From assembly GCA_943371005.1 (NCBI GenBank), contig CALRTB020000004.1, positions 186,001-250,000 of the forward strand: DNA of 64,000 nucleotides, given 5' to 3'. The DNA comes from MRBY01 sp943371005 (GTDB lineage: Bacteria; Cyanobacteriota; Cyanobacteriia; Cyanobacteriales; MRBY01). Within the stretch, counting starts at the first letter, position 1, and the number at the start of each line of letters is the position of its first letter. A model generated the notes under the pieces. That model searched no databases, had not been told where the DNA came from, and saw nothing but the letters and a program-made list of their open reading frames with translations. Position numbers and translations under genes: made by a program. Below are positions 41,142-49,138 of this stretch, piece by piece.

Positions 41142-42797
41142 ATGACCCAAGCTCCCCCAGAAGCCCTAAGCAACGAGGGACATCCCCTCACCAACCTGCC
41201 TAACTGGCGTACTTTTTTTTCCTTTAGTACTGACCATAAAGTCATTGGGCTGCAATACATTGTCACGTCTTTTTTCTTTTTCCTCGTCGCCGGAATTTTC
41301 GCGATGATTATGCGGGGAGAACTGATTACCCCAGAGCCTGATCTCGTGGATCGCACCGTTTACAATGCCCTCTTCACCATGCACGGCAGCATCATGCTGT
41401 TTGGCTGGACATTTCCGGTGCTGGCGGGTTTCGCGAATTATCTGGTTCCCCTGATGATCGGGGCGCAGGATATGGCTTTTCCAAGATTGAATGCGATCGC
41501 CTTTTGGATGGTGCCGGTGTTTGGCTCACTGTTAATCCTCAGTTTCCTTGCCCCTGGCGGCCCGGCTCAATCAGGGTGGTGGTCTTATCCCCCGGTGAGT
41601 ATCCAGAATCCGGCGGGAGTGTTGCTCAATGGTGAATTTCTCTGGTTGGTGTCCGTAGCGCTGTCGGGAATTTCCTCGATCCTGGGGGCGGTGAACATTG
41701 TCACCACCATTGTGCGGATGCGTTGTCCGGGGATGGGCTGGTTTAAAACACCAGCATTTGTCTGGACGGTGCTGGCGGCTCAGATTATTCAATTGTTTGG
41801 CTTGCCTGCCCTGACCGCTGGGGCGGTAATGTTACTGTTTGATCTCACCGTGGGCACGACTTTTTTCGATGCATCCCAGGGGGGGAGTCCGGTTCTATAC
41901 CAGCACTTTTTCTGGTTTTATTCCCACCCGGCAGTGTATGTGATGGTGTTGCCCGTTTTTGGCTTTTTCTCGGAACTGTTTCCCGTTTATGCCCGTAAGC
42001 CCTTGTTTGGCTACAAGGTGGTCGTCGTTTCTTCAATGATCATCGTTGCCCTCAGCGGCGTGGTCTGGGTGCACCACATGTTTGCGAGTGGGACGCCTCC
42101 GTGGATGCGGATGTTGTTTATGTTCTCGACGATGCTGATCTCTGTGCCGACGGGGATTAAGGTTTTTGCCTGGGTGGCGACCCTCTGGGGTGGGAAGTTG
42201 CGCCTGGATACGCCGATGCTCTTTGCGATGGGGGGTCTAATTAACTTCGTTTTTGCAGGGATCACGGGGATTATGTTGGCATCGGTTCCGGTGGATATCC
42301 ATGTGAACAATACCTATTTTGTGGTGGGGCATTTTCACTATGTGATCTACGGGGCGATCGTGTTTGGGATCTATGGGGCGGTGTACCACTGGTTCCCGAA
42401 AATGACGGGCAAGATGTATTACGAAGGTTTAGGGAAGCTCCACTTTTGGCTAACAATGATCGGCACGACGTTAAATTTTCTGCCAATGCACCCAGTGGGG
42501 TTAATGGGGATGCCCCGTCGAGTAGCTTCCTATGACCCGGAGTTTGCCTTTTGGAATGTGATCGCAAGCATTGGTGGTTTTATCCTCGGGATGTCTACGA
42601 TTCCGTTTCTCCTGAATATGATCGCGTCCTGGATCAACGGCGATCGCGCTCCGAGTAATCCTTGGCGGGCGATCGGGTTGGAATGGCTGGTGCCTTCTCC
42701 CCCGGAACATGAGAATTTCGAGGAGTTGCCCATCGTCATCGCGGAACCCTATGGCTACGGGAAATCGGAGCACCTCACAGAAAATCTGGGGGGTTAG
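41142..42797 (+). CDS. ctaD: alternative oxidase subunit I
   Basis: Catalytic subunit of the heme-copper oxidase, 551 residues and twelve predicted membrane helices. Heme and CuB ligands are present: TMHGSIMLFGW, FYSHPAVYVMVLP, VWVHHMFASG and VVGHFHYVIYG. The FYSHPAV form, in place of the GHPEV seen in mitochondrial-type enzymes, lacks the D-channel glutamate and marks the A2 type of oxidase. VPTGIKVF supplies the K-channel lysine. It lies 46 bases after ctaC. With the CuA-less subunit II this is consistent with ARTO. Confidence 0.96.
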   Translation: MTQAPPEALSNEGHPLTNLPNWRTFFSFSTDHKVIGLQYIVTSFFFFLVAGIFAMIMRGELITPEPDLVDRTVYNALFTMHGSIMLFGWTFPVLAGFANYLVPLMIGAQDMAFPRLNAIAFWMVPVFGSLLILSFLAPGGPAQSGWWSYPPVSIQNPAGVLLNGEFLWLVSVALSGISSILGAVNIVTTIVRMRCPGMGWFKTPAFVWTVLAAQIIQLFGLPALTAGAVMLLFDLTVGTTFFDASQGGSPVLYQHFFWFYSHPAVYVMVLPVFGFFSELFPVYARKPLFGYKVVVVSSMIIVALSGVVWVHHMFASGTPPWMRMLFMFSTMLISVPTGIKVFAWVATLWGGKLRLDTPMLFAMGGLINFVFAGITGIMLASVPVDIHVNNTYFVVGHFHYVIYGAIVFGIYGAVYHWFPKMTGKMYYEGLGKLHFWLTMIGTTLNFLPMHPVGLMGMPRRVASYDPEFAFWNVIASIGGFILGMSTIPFLLNMIASWINGDRAPSNPWRAIGLEWLVPSPPEHENFEELPIVIAEPYGYGKSEHLTENLGG

Positions 42798-42856
42798 GCC
42801 CGATTTACTGACTATTTTTTAACGTTAAATTGTTATCAATTTCCGAAATTATCCCT

Positions 42857-43450
42857 ATGACTGCCATTAATGAAACCCCAGTATCGGCAAATAGCCATGG
42901 ACATGAAGAAGAGGATCATCGTCTGTTTGGGTTTATTGTCTTTTTGCTCTCAGAAAGTGTGATTTTTATCAGCTTTTTTGTGGGTTACATCGTCTATAAA
43001 CTTTCGGCAACGGATTGGTTACCCCCTGGGGTAGAGGGTTTGGAAATTCATGATCCGGCGATGAATACGGTGGTGCTGGTTTCTAGTAGCGGGGTGATTT
43101 ATTTGGCGGAACGTTTTTTGCACAAAGAAAATCTTTGGGGGTTTCGGTTTTTCTGGCTACTAACAATGGCAATGGGGAGCTATTTTCTCTATGGTCAGGC
43201 GGTGGAATGGCAGAGTTTGGAATTTGGGTTTACGTCGGGGGTCTATGGGGGGATTTTCTATCTTCTGACGGGATTCCATGGACTGCACGTCCTGACAGGG
43301 GTATTACTGCAAGGGGTGATGTTGGGGCGTTCTTTTCTGCCGAATAATTACGCGGGCGGACAGTATGGCGTGGAGGCAACGTCCTGGTTTTGGCACTTTG
43401 TGGACGTGATTTGGATTGTTTTGTTTGGACTGATTTATCTCTGGCAGTAG
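42857..43450 (+). CDS. ctaE: alternative oxidase subunit III
   Basis: Oxidase subunit III, 197 residues, five hydrophobic segments. Family motifs include FGFIVFLLSESVIFISFF and the histidine-rich FHGLHVLTGVLL, with VEATSWFWHFVDVIWIVLFG near the end (seen as SWFWHFVDVIWI). The ATG at 42857 (MTAINETP) is preferred to a TTG nine codons upstream. Third gene of the ctaC-ctaD-ctaE set; the GMC flavoprotein gene follows after 98 bases. Confidence 0.94.
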   Translation: MTAINETPVSANSHGHEEEDHRLFGFIVFLLSESVIFISFFVGYIVYKLSATDWLPPGVEGLEIHDPAMNTVVLVSSSGVIYLAERFLHKENLWGFRFFWLLTMAMGSYFLYGQAVEWQSLEFGFTSGVYGGIFYLLTGFHGLHVLTGVLLQGVMLGRSFLPNNYAGGQYGVEATSWFWHFVDVIWIVLFGLIYLWQ

Positions 43451-43548
43451 TTGATGTAAATAATTCGGAAAATTATGGGGGCGATCGCCGATTTTTCTTG
43501 TAATCTTCTCTCCCGACAAAAATTTATAGACAGAGTGGTGTGTAAGTA

Positions 43549-45039
43549 ATGATTATTGATGACCAAATTTATGACGTAATCGTGGTTGGGACAGGGGCTG
43601 GTGGTGGCACGATCGCCCGGAAACTAGCGGATGCAGGTAAAAAAGTCTTGGTGTTAGAGCAGGGAGAATTTTCCGAGAAAGAAAGCTCTGAATTGACGGA
43701 AGTAGAGGTTTTCAAAAAAGAGCAATACCACGCCCCAGAACAGTGGTACGACCAGCACAGTGAGCCCTTCCATCCCCAAACCAGTTATTGCGTTGGGGGC
43801 AACACAAAAATCTATAGCGGGGTGTTGATGCGGCTCCGGGAAAAGGATTTTGAGGCGGTCGAACATAAGGATGGCATTTCTCCGGAGTGGGGGCTAAAGT
43901 ACGATGATTTTGAACCCTATTACACCGAAGCAGAAAAACTCTACCAGGTGCATGGGCAGGTCGGTGATGATGCGACGGAACCCCGCCGGAGTGGAGATTA
44001 TGATTTTCCTCCCGTCGAACGGTTGCCCCAACTGGACGCAATTCATGAACGTTTTCAAGACTATGGCTTACACCCGAATCATCTCCCCATCGGCATTGGC
44101 CAGGAGGGACGCACGGACTCGGAAGATACGGGGATTAGTCCTGCGATCCGGGCGGGCGATCGCCTCACTTTAAAAACGGGAGCAAAGGTCACCTCCATCC
44201 ACACCGATCCCTCCGGCAAAATCGTGAAAGGAGTACAGGCAGTAATCCAAAACCAAGCCTTTTTATTTGCAGCGGATATTGTGGTGCTCGCCTGTGGGGC
44301 GATTAATTCAGCCGTCTTACTTCTCAAATCGGCCAACGCCAAACACGAAAATGGTTTGGGGAACAGCTCCGGGCTAGTCGGTCGCAATCTCATGAAGCAA
44401 CTAATGACCGTCATCGTCGAGCAGGAACCCACCCTTAGAGATGGGCTTTTCCAGCGATCGCTCTATGTGAATGATTTTTATTGGGGGGACAAAGATTTTC
44501 CTTATCCCATGGGACATGTGCAGGATTCCGGTGGCATTTTACAGGATGTCATTTTCTCTGAATCGCCCCCTTTAATATCCGTGGCGGCGAAGTTTTTACC
44601 GAAATTTGGGCTGAAGCAATTGGCGACGCGCTCCCTCGGCTGGTGGTTGCAAACGGAGGATTTACCGAATCCGGAAAATCGCGTCTGGCTCAAAAATAAT
44701 AAGATCCACCTCAGCTATACCGAAAATAATCTCGAAGCCCACGATCGCCTGTTATACCGTTGGCAACAAATTCTCAAGGCAGTGGATCAAGAATTTAAAG
44801 GCACCCATCCCTACGCCCGGATGCCCATTTCCGTCGTCGCCCACCAATGTGGCACTTGTCGCTTTGGTACAGATCCCACGGCATCGGTTCTCAACTTGGA
44901 TTGTCGGCTCCATGACCTCGAAAATCTCTATGTGGTAGACAGTAGTTTTTTCCCGTCCAGTAGCGCCACTAGCCCGATGTTGACCGTCATTGCCAATGCC
45001 CTCCGGGTCGGCGATCGCCTGTTAGAAATCCTTAAATAA
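43549..45039 (+). CDS. GMC family FAD-dependent oxidoreductase
   Basis: Glucose-methanol-choline type flavoprotein, 496 residues. The N-terminal dinucleotide-binding motif is VVGTGAGGGTIARKLADAG, then SYCVGGNTKIYSGVLMR, and the C-terminal catalytic region has VVAHQCGTCRFGTDP and SSSATSPMLTVIANALRVGD. No signal peptide or membrane helix, so it is probably cytosolic or peripheral. The substrate is unknown; relatives oxidise alcohols, sugars or sterols. Its position 98 bases after ctaE on the same strand suggests it might deliver electrons towards the quinone pool used by the oxidase. It ends one base before the convergent pentapeptide gene. Confidence 0.87.
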   Translation: MIIDDQIYDVIVVGTGAGGGTIARKLADAGKKVLVLEQGEFSEKESSELTEVEVFKKEQYHAPEQWYDQHSEPFHPQTSYCVGGNTKIYSGVLMRLREKDFEAVEHKDGISPEWGLKYDDFEPYYTEAEKLYQVHGQVGDDATEPRRSGDYDFPPVERLPQLDAIHERFQDYGLHPNHLPIGIGQEGRTDSEDTGISPAIRAGDRLTLKTGAKVTSIHTDPSGKIVKGVQAVIQNQAFLFAADIVVLACGAINSAVLLLKSANAKHENGLGNSSGLVGRNLMKQLMTVIVEQEPTLRDGLFQRSLYVNDFYWGDKDFPYPMGHVQDSGGILQDVIFSESPPLISVAAKFLPKFGLKQLATRSLGWWLQTEDLPNPENRVWLKNNKIHLSYTENNLEAHDRLLYRWQQILKAVDQEFKGTHPYARMPISVVAHQCGTCRFGTDPTASVLNLDCRLHDLENLYVVDSSFFPSSSATSPMLTVIANALRVGDRLLEILK

Positions 45040-45040
45040 T

Positions 45041-45901
45041 CTAGTCCCACCGATGTTGCCGCGCCTCTTCGACGATCCCCTGGGCTTCTTCGAGGGAAAT
45101 ATCGTAGCGATCGCTCAATAATCGAGGCAGGCGACGACAGTCACGGTTGGGATTCATCTTTGGTTGCTGGGCATAGGTGGGTAGAGCAACATTGCAGAGA
45201 AAAGGCGAAGGTTCTGCCTTGAGTTGAATGGGTTCAAGGTTGAGCACTTCCCGTGAATTGACAAAAAAGAGCAGAGCCCCGCTGAGATTGGCTTCGCTGA
45301 GGTTCGCATCACTCAGGAGGGTACAGTTAAGGTCGGCATCACTGAGATTGGCATATCTAAGGTCAGCGCTGCTGAGGTTGGCATATCTAAGGTTCGCACC
45401 ACTGAGATTGGCATACTGGAGCACTGCACCGCTGAGGTTGGCACCGTTGAGGTTGGCGCCGTTGAGGTTAGCCCCGTTAAAGTTCGCACTGCTGAGATTG
45501 GCACCACTAAAGTTGGCATTGATCAGGCTCGCCCCGGAAAAATCCTTGCCATTGAGGTCAGCACCACAGAAATTAGCATCATTGAGATCAGCACCACAGA
45601 AGTCAGTTGTCTCTGTATTTTTATTCTTATTATTCGTTCTGCGGATGCTGAATAGTAGCAAAATGCCACCAGCAATCGCGGCGATCGCCCTCAGGTCGCT
45701 AGCTAAAATTTCGCGATGGGGATCAACTAGGGTGACGCTTCCATGCTGGGATGGGCGAGGATACTCTGCCTGCTGTCTTTGACCAGGGAGAAACCATAGC
45801 CAGCACATCATCCAGAGCACAACTGGTGTGGCGATCGCCCCAATTGCCCACCCTTTCTTGATTTGTTTCTTTGGCTGCCATGGCTTAAATCGCTTGCGCA
45901 T
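45041..45901 (-). CDS. membrane-anchored pentapeptide-repeat protein
   Basis: A 286-residue protein with a basic N-terminus, a membrane segment at about 20-38, a second hydrophobic segment near 70-86, then about 24 pentapeptide repeats of the A(N/D)Lxx type (about residues 97-205). The repeats form a right-handed quadrilateral helix. A C-terminal domain follows, with CNVALPTYAQQPK and RLLSDRYDISLEEAQGIVEEA. Such proteins are frequent in cyanobacteria and mostly of unknown role. The ATG at 45901 is chosen because AAGGGAG lies eight bases upstream; the frame is open 55 codons further. Confidence 0.85.
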   Translation of the reverse strand: MRKRFKPWQPKKQIKKGWAIGAIATPVVLWMMCWLWFLPGQRQQAEYPRPSQHGSVTLVDPHREILASDLRAIAAIAGGILLLFSIRRTNNKNKNTETTDFCGADLNDANFCGADLNGKDFSGASLINANFSGANLSSANFNGANLNGANLNGANLSGAVLQYANLSGANLRYANLSSADLRYANLSDADLNCTLLSDANLSEANLSGALLFFVNSREVLNLEPIQLKAEPSPFLCNVALPTYAQQPKMNPNRDCRRLPRLLSDRYDISLEEAQGIVEEARQHRWD

Positions 45902-46118
45902 TCTTGAGACTCCCTTAATACTGATCCCATTATTGCGTCCTCGATTTGGCAACACTCTAATCTTTATGCAGGCTTCAGGATCCCAGGGAATGACCATGGG
46001 GTAATTGACGCCACAATTTCCACAGCCCCCAGGAATCGGGTGTTGCGAATATAGTGCACTGATCAAAATCAGTCTTGTCGTTTTTGGGAACTCGAATTTT
46101 TAGTAAGTGCTGGAAGTT

Positions 46119-46331
46119 TTACCAATGGTCCGACATGGGGTGACCGCAGCGGGCGCAATTAAATCCTCCGGGCGGATCAACAAACGAAGGACAACTACAG
46201 CCACTATGGGTACATTTTCCTTTGCCGCTGACGGGGTGACTTGGGGAAATATCTTTCCGAGGAACCAGCCCCCATGAAAGTCTTACATTTTTTGTCGGTT
46301 GAGCGACCGGTGTAAGTGTCTTAGTATTCAT
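46119..46331 (-). CDS. Cys/His-rich putative zinc-ribbon mini-protein
   Basis: A 70-residue protein. The N-terminal half is basic; the C-terminal 33 residues hold GKCTHSGCSCPSF, NCARCGHP and a final MSDHW, five cysteines and several histidines spaced like one zinc-ribbon site with extra ligands. I do not recognise a named family. The ATG at 46331 is preferred to an upstream TTG or GTG giving 97 residues, because the extra part looks unstructured. It lies in a low-HIP1 islet between the pentapeptide gene and the HD hydrolase. Confidence 0.55.
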   Translation of the reverse strand: MNTKTLTPVAQPTKNVRLSWGLVPRKDISPSHPVSGKGKCTHSGCSCPSFVDPPGGFNCARCGHPMSDHW

Positions 46332-46445
46332 CGGTTTGATTGGGTTTACGACTAGACACTTCCAGGCTAGCTTCCCTGGTCGGCGATCGCTAAAAATTGC
46401 CAAAAATCTCAAAGTTTTCGTAAAGTCATGGTCAAGGCATATTTT

Positions 46446-46988
46446 CTATAAATACTGATCATAATCAGCTATTTTCACAATCAATCTCTTCGAAAGAAAC
46501 GGACTGGCCTCACCGAGTTGTTCTAGTATAAGCCGCGCTTCACTCTGGTATGCAGCTATTTTGACTTTATCCCAATGCATTGGCGGGGGTTGTAAGTTGG
46601 TAATTCGATCACATAGTTTAACCATCCAGACTTCCCTGGGCTGCAATTTTATTCTCTCAAGACTGTCTGTCATTTGCGCAAATTTTGAAGGCAGCTCTGT
46701 ATTTTTAGTCAGTGCCAAAACCCCAGCGGCGATTTCGCTATCAAAATTATGCTTGACATCCTCGAATGTAGCGGCAGTATCTTCAATGACATCATGCAAC
46801 AATGCACACAAAACAAGAAGATTTGGCTTGTCAACACTCTCATGTGCCACAGCCGCCGTCGCTTCCATGGCAACTAGCCCAAGATGATTGATGTAAGGAA
46901 TATCACTGCCTGGTAATTTCTGACCATTATGTACATTGGAAGCGAAATTCCATGCTTTTTGATATTGGTCTTGATCCCAAATTTTCAT
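46446..46988 (-). CDS. stand-alone HD-domain hydrolase, RelA/SpoT HD type (Mesh1-like)
   Basis: A 180-residue single-domain protein. It has the RelA/SpoT-type HD pattern: a first histidine in NVHNGQKLPG, YINH at 32-35, LLHDVIEDT with the HD pair at 65-66 and the ED pair at 69-70, and a late aspartate in VKLCDRITNL (Asp127). No synthetase or TGS/ACT domain is attached, as in Mesh1-like small alarmone hydrolases, so (p)ppGpp or a related nucleotide is a likely substrate. The gene is AT-rich and lacks HIP1. AAGGT lies about seven bases ahead of the ATG. Confidence 0.82.
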   Translation of the reverse strand: MKIWDQDQYQKAWNFASNVHNGQKLPGSDIPYINHLGLVAMEATAAVAHESVDKPNLLVLCALLHDVIEDTAATFEDVKHNFDSEIAAGVLALTKNTELPSKFAQMTDSLERIKLQPREVWMVKLCDRITNLQPPPMHWDKVKIAAYQSEARLILEQLGEASPFLSKRLIVKIADYDQYL

Positions 46989-47187
46989 TGATTACCTTTT
47001 TGTGTGCTCGCTATGTGTTACGCGGATGCTTTTCCCACGACATTCTCTCTGTTATTTTCCCATGGAATATTTCTGCTTAAATATTATCCCTGTGGTACAA
47101 AGTCGAGTGATGGAATGGTCTAGAGTAAGTTAATGCTCATTCCTTTGGGATTGCCACTTTTCTTTTATTTCCATATCGCTAGAGCCG

Positions 47188-47637
47188 ATGACCGACGCTG
47201 ACTTGATCCTGACTCAAAAATATCAACCCCAGGCACCGATCCAAGTAGATCTAGAGCTATTGCTCACCGCTGCCGAACGTCAAAAGAGCCGCCAACGCCT
47301 AGAGTTAGACAATGGCCAGGCGATTCACTTCAACTTGCCCCGTGGCAGCCATATCCATCCTGACGACTACTTCCAAACCGTCACTGGTTCTACCCTCGTG
47401 CAGGTTAAGGCAAAACCCGAACCCGTGGTCACCGTAACGGCCTCGACGCCCTTTGAGCTGCTCAGGGCCGCCTATCACCTTGGCAATCGCCATGTGCCCC
47501 TAGAGGTTCATCCCCAGTATCTCCGCTTTTCTCCAGACCATGTACTCGAAGATATGCTCACCCGGCTGGGGTTGCAACTCAAACAGGAAGTGCTGCCCTT
47601 TTTTCCGGAAGACGGAGCCTATGGCCATCACCACTAA
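47188..47637 (+). CDS. ureE: urease accessory protein UreE
   Basis: Nickel metallochaperone that passes Ni(II) to the urease active site. The 149-residue protein has the N-terminal peptide-binding domain (RQKSRQRLELDNGQAIHFNLPRG, seen as RQRLELDNGQ and HFNLPRG) and the C-terminal metal domain with YHLGNRHVPLEV and DHVLEDMLTRLG, ending in a short GHHH tail. The histidine tail is short compared with enterobacterial UreE. No other urease genes are in the window; cyanobacteria often scatter them. Confidence 0.92.
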   Translation: MTDADLILTQKYQPQAPIQVDLELLLTAAERQKSRQRLELDNGQAIHFNLPRGSHIHPDDYFQTVTGSTLVQVKAKPEPVVTVTASTPFELLRAAYHLGNRHVPLEVHPQYLRFSPDHVLEDMLTRLGLQLKQEVLPFFPEDGAYGHHH

Positions 47638-47756
47638 CCTTGTCCCTAAGCGTTCAATTCAGGCAAACCCTGGGCGGTAACTCCCCAACATAAGGCGATC
47701 GCAGGATTTATACTTAGAAGTGATTCCTTCATCAACTTTTTGGTTGCCGAGCACGT

Positions 47757-49115
47757 ATGTCAACGGAAACGGATCTACCGACCCTCTCCCCCAAAGATAC
47801 TCCCCCAACCGAGATGGGTACGGCCCCGTCCGAAAGCGTAGATGGTTTTGGGCCTGTATTGCGCAACCCCAAATTTCTCGTCCTTTGGCTTGGCCAAATC
47901 TTTTCACAGCTGGCCGATAAGATTTATCTCGTGCTGATGATTGCTTTGATTGCCAGTCACTTTAAAACGGCGGATCAGAGCATTAGTGCTTGGGTCTCGG
48001 CGATCATGATTGCTTTTACGGTACCTGCTATCTTGTTTGGTTCCGTTGCAGGGGTTTATGTGGATCGCTGGTCTAAAAAAGGAACTCTGATCATTTCGAA
48101 TTTGTTGCGGGGCATCTTTGTCTTTTGTATCCCGCTCCTACTCTGGCTAGTGCAAGATCAGCCCAATTGGTGGGAGTTACCCCCTGGATTTGTCTTTCTG
48201 TTGGGCATCACCTTTGCTGTTTCTACCTTGACACAATTTTTTGCGCCAGCGGAACAGGCGACTTTACCGCTCATTGTGAAGAACAAGCATCTGTTGGCGG
48301 CCAATTCCCTCTACACCACCACGATGATGGCTTTGTTAATTGTGGGGTTTGCGGTGGGAGAACCATTATTGGGCTTAGCGGATCAACTGGGTGAGTCTTT
48401 CGGCATTACGGGCGCTTGGGGCAAAGAACTCGTGGTTGGGGGAGGCTATGCGATCGCCGGTCTGATTTTGTTAGCTCTAAAGACCAATGAAACGGAAACA
48501 GATCGCCAACGGGAGCAGCCCCACGTTTGGGAGGATATCAAAGACGGATTGCGCTATCTAAACGAAAATCACCGGGTTCGTAATGCGCTGATTCAATTGG
48601 TAATTTTGTTTTCTGTGTTTGCGGCCCTGGCGGTATTGGCGGTGAGTCTGGCGGCCCAAATCCCTGGATTAAAGGCGGAGCAGTTCGGCTTTTTGTTGGC
48701 AGCGGGGGGCGTTGGTTTAGGGATCGGTGCTTTCTTTTTGGGTCACTGGGGTAATCAGTTGCCCTACCGTACCCTCAGCCTTTGGGGTTCCATTGGGACG
48801 GCGATCGCCTTAATTGCTCTCTCTTTTTCGATCCACAATTTAGTTTTTGCCCTTGTGAGTACCACCTGTCTGGGCTTTTTTGCGGCCCTAGTAGGAGTGC
48901 CGATGCAGACAACGATCCAGCGCGAAACCCCGGCGATCCTCCGGGGGAAGGTTTTCGGTTTGCAGAATAATGCTGTTAATATTGCTCTATCTTTACCTCT
49001 AGCCCTGGCTGGGGTGGCAGAAACCTTTTTTGGCCTGCAACCGGTACTTCTGGGCCTTTCGGGATTGGCGATCGCCGGTGGGGTATTGAACTGGTATATT
49101 TCAATCAAATCCTAA
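47757..49115 (+). CDS. MFS transporter
   Basis: Major facilitator superfamily protein of 452 residues with about twelve membrane helices. An N-terminal soluble segment of about 35 residues precedes the first helix. The A-motif-like loop is seen in GVYVDRWSKKGTLIISN. The overall pattern resembles the MFS_3/macrolide-efflux-like branch; the substrate is not predictable. The ATG at 47757 is used. It is followed after 23 bases by the GT4 glycosyltransferase and may be co-transcribed with it. Confidence 0.85.
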   Translation: MSTETDLPTLSPKDTPPTEMGTAPSESVDGFGPVLRNPKFLVLWLGQIFSQLADKIYLVLMIALIASHFKTADQSISAWVSAIMIAFTVPAILFGSVAGVYVDRWSKKGTLIISNLLRGIFVFCIPLLLWLVQDQPNWWELPPGFVFLLGITFAVSTLTQFFAPAEQATLPLIVKNKHLLAANSLYTTTMMALLIVGFAVGEPLLGLADQLGESFGITGAWGKELVVGGGYAIAGLILLALKTNETETDRQREQPHVWEDIKDGLRYLNENHRVRNALIQLVILFSVFAALAVLAVSLAAQIPGLKAEQFGFLLAAGGVGLGIGAFFLGHWGNQLPYRTLSLWGSIGTAIALIALSFSIHNLVFALVSTTCLGFFAALVGVPMQTTIQRETPAILRGKVFGLQNNAVNIALSLPLALAGVAETFFGLQPVLLGLSGLAIAGGVLNWYISIKS

Positions 49116-49138
49116 CGCACACCACAGGATCCCCCTCA

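Noticed and set aside
45230..45620. Regular repeats every 15 bases, looking like a tandem DNA repeat or CRISPR-like pattern
   Set aside because: The period is the pentapeptide codon period and the units diverge; there are no constant repeats with unique spacers. It is coding sequence.
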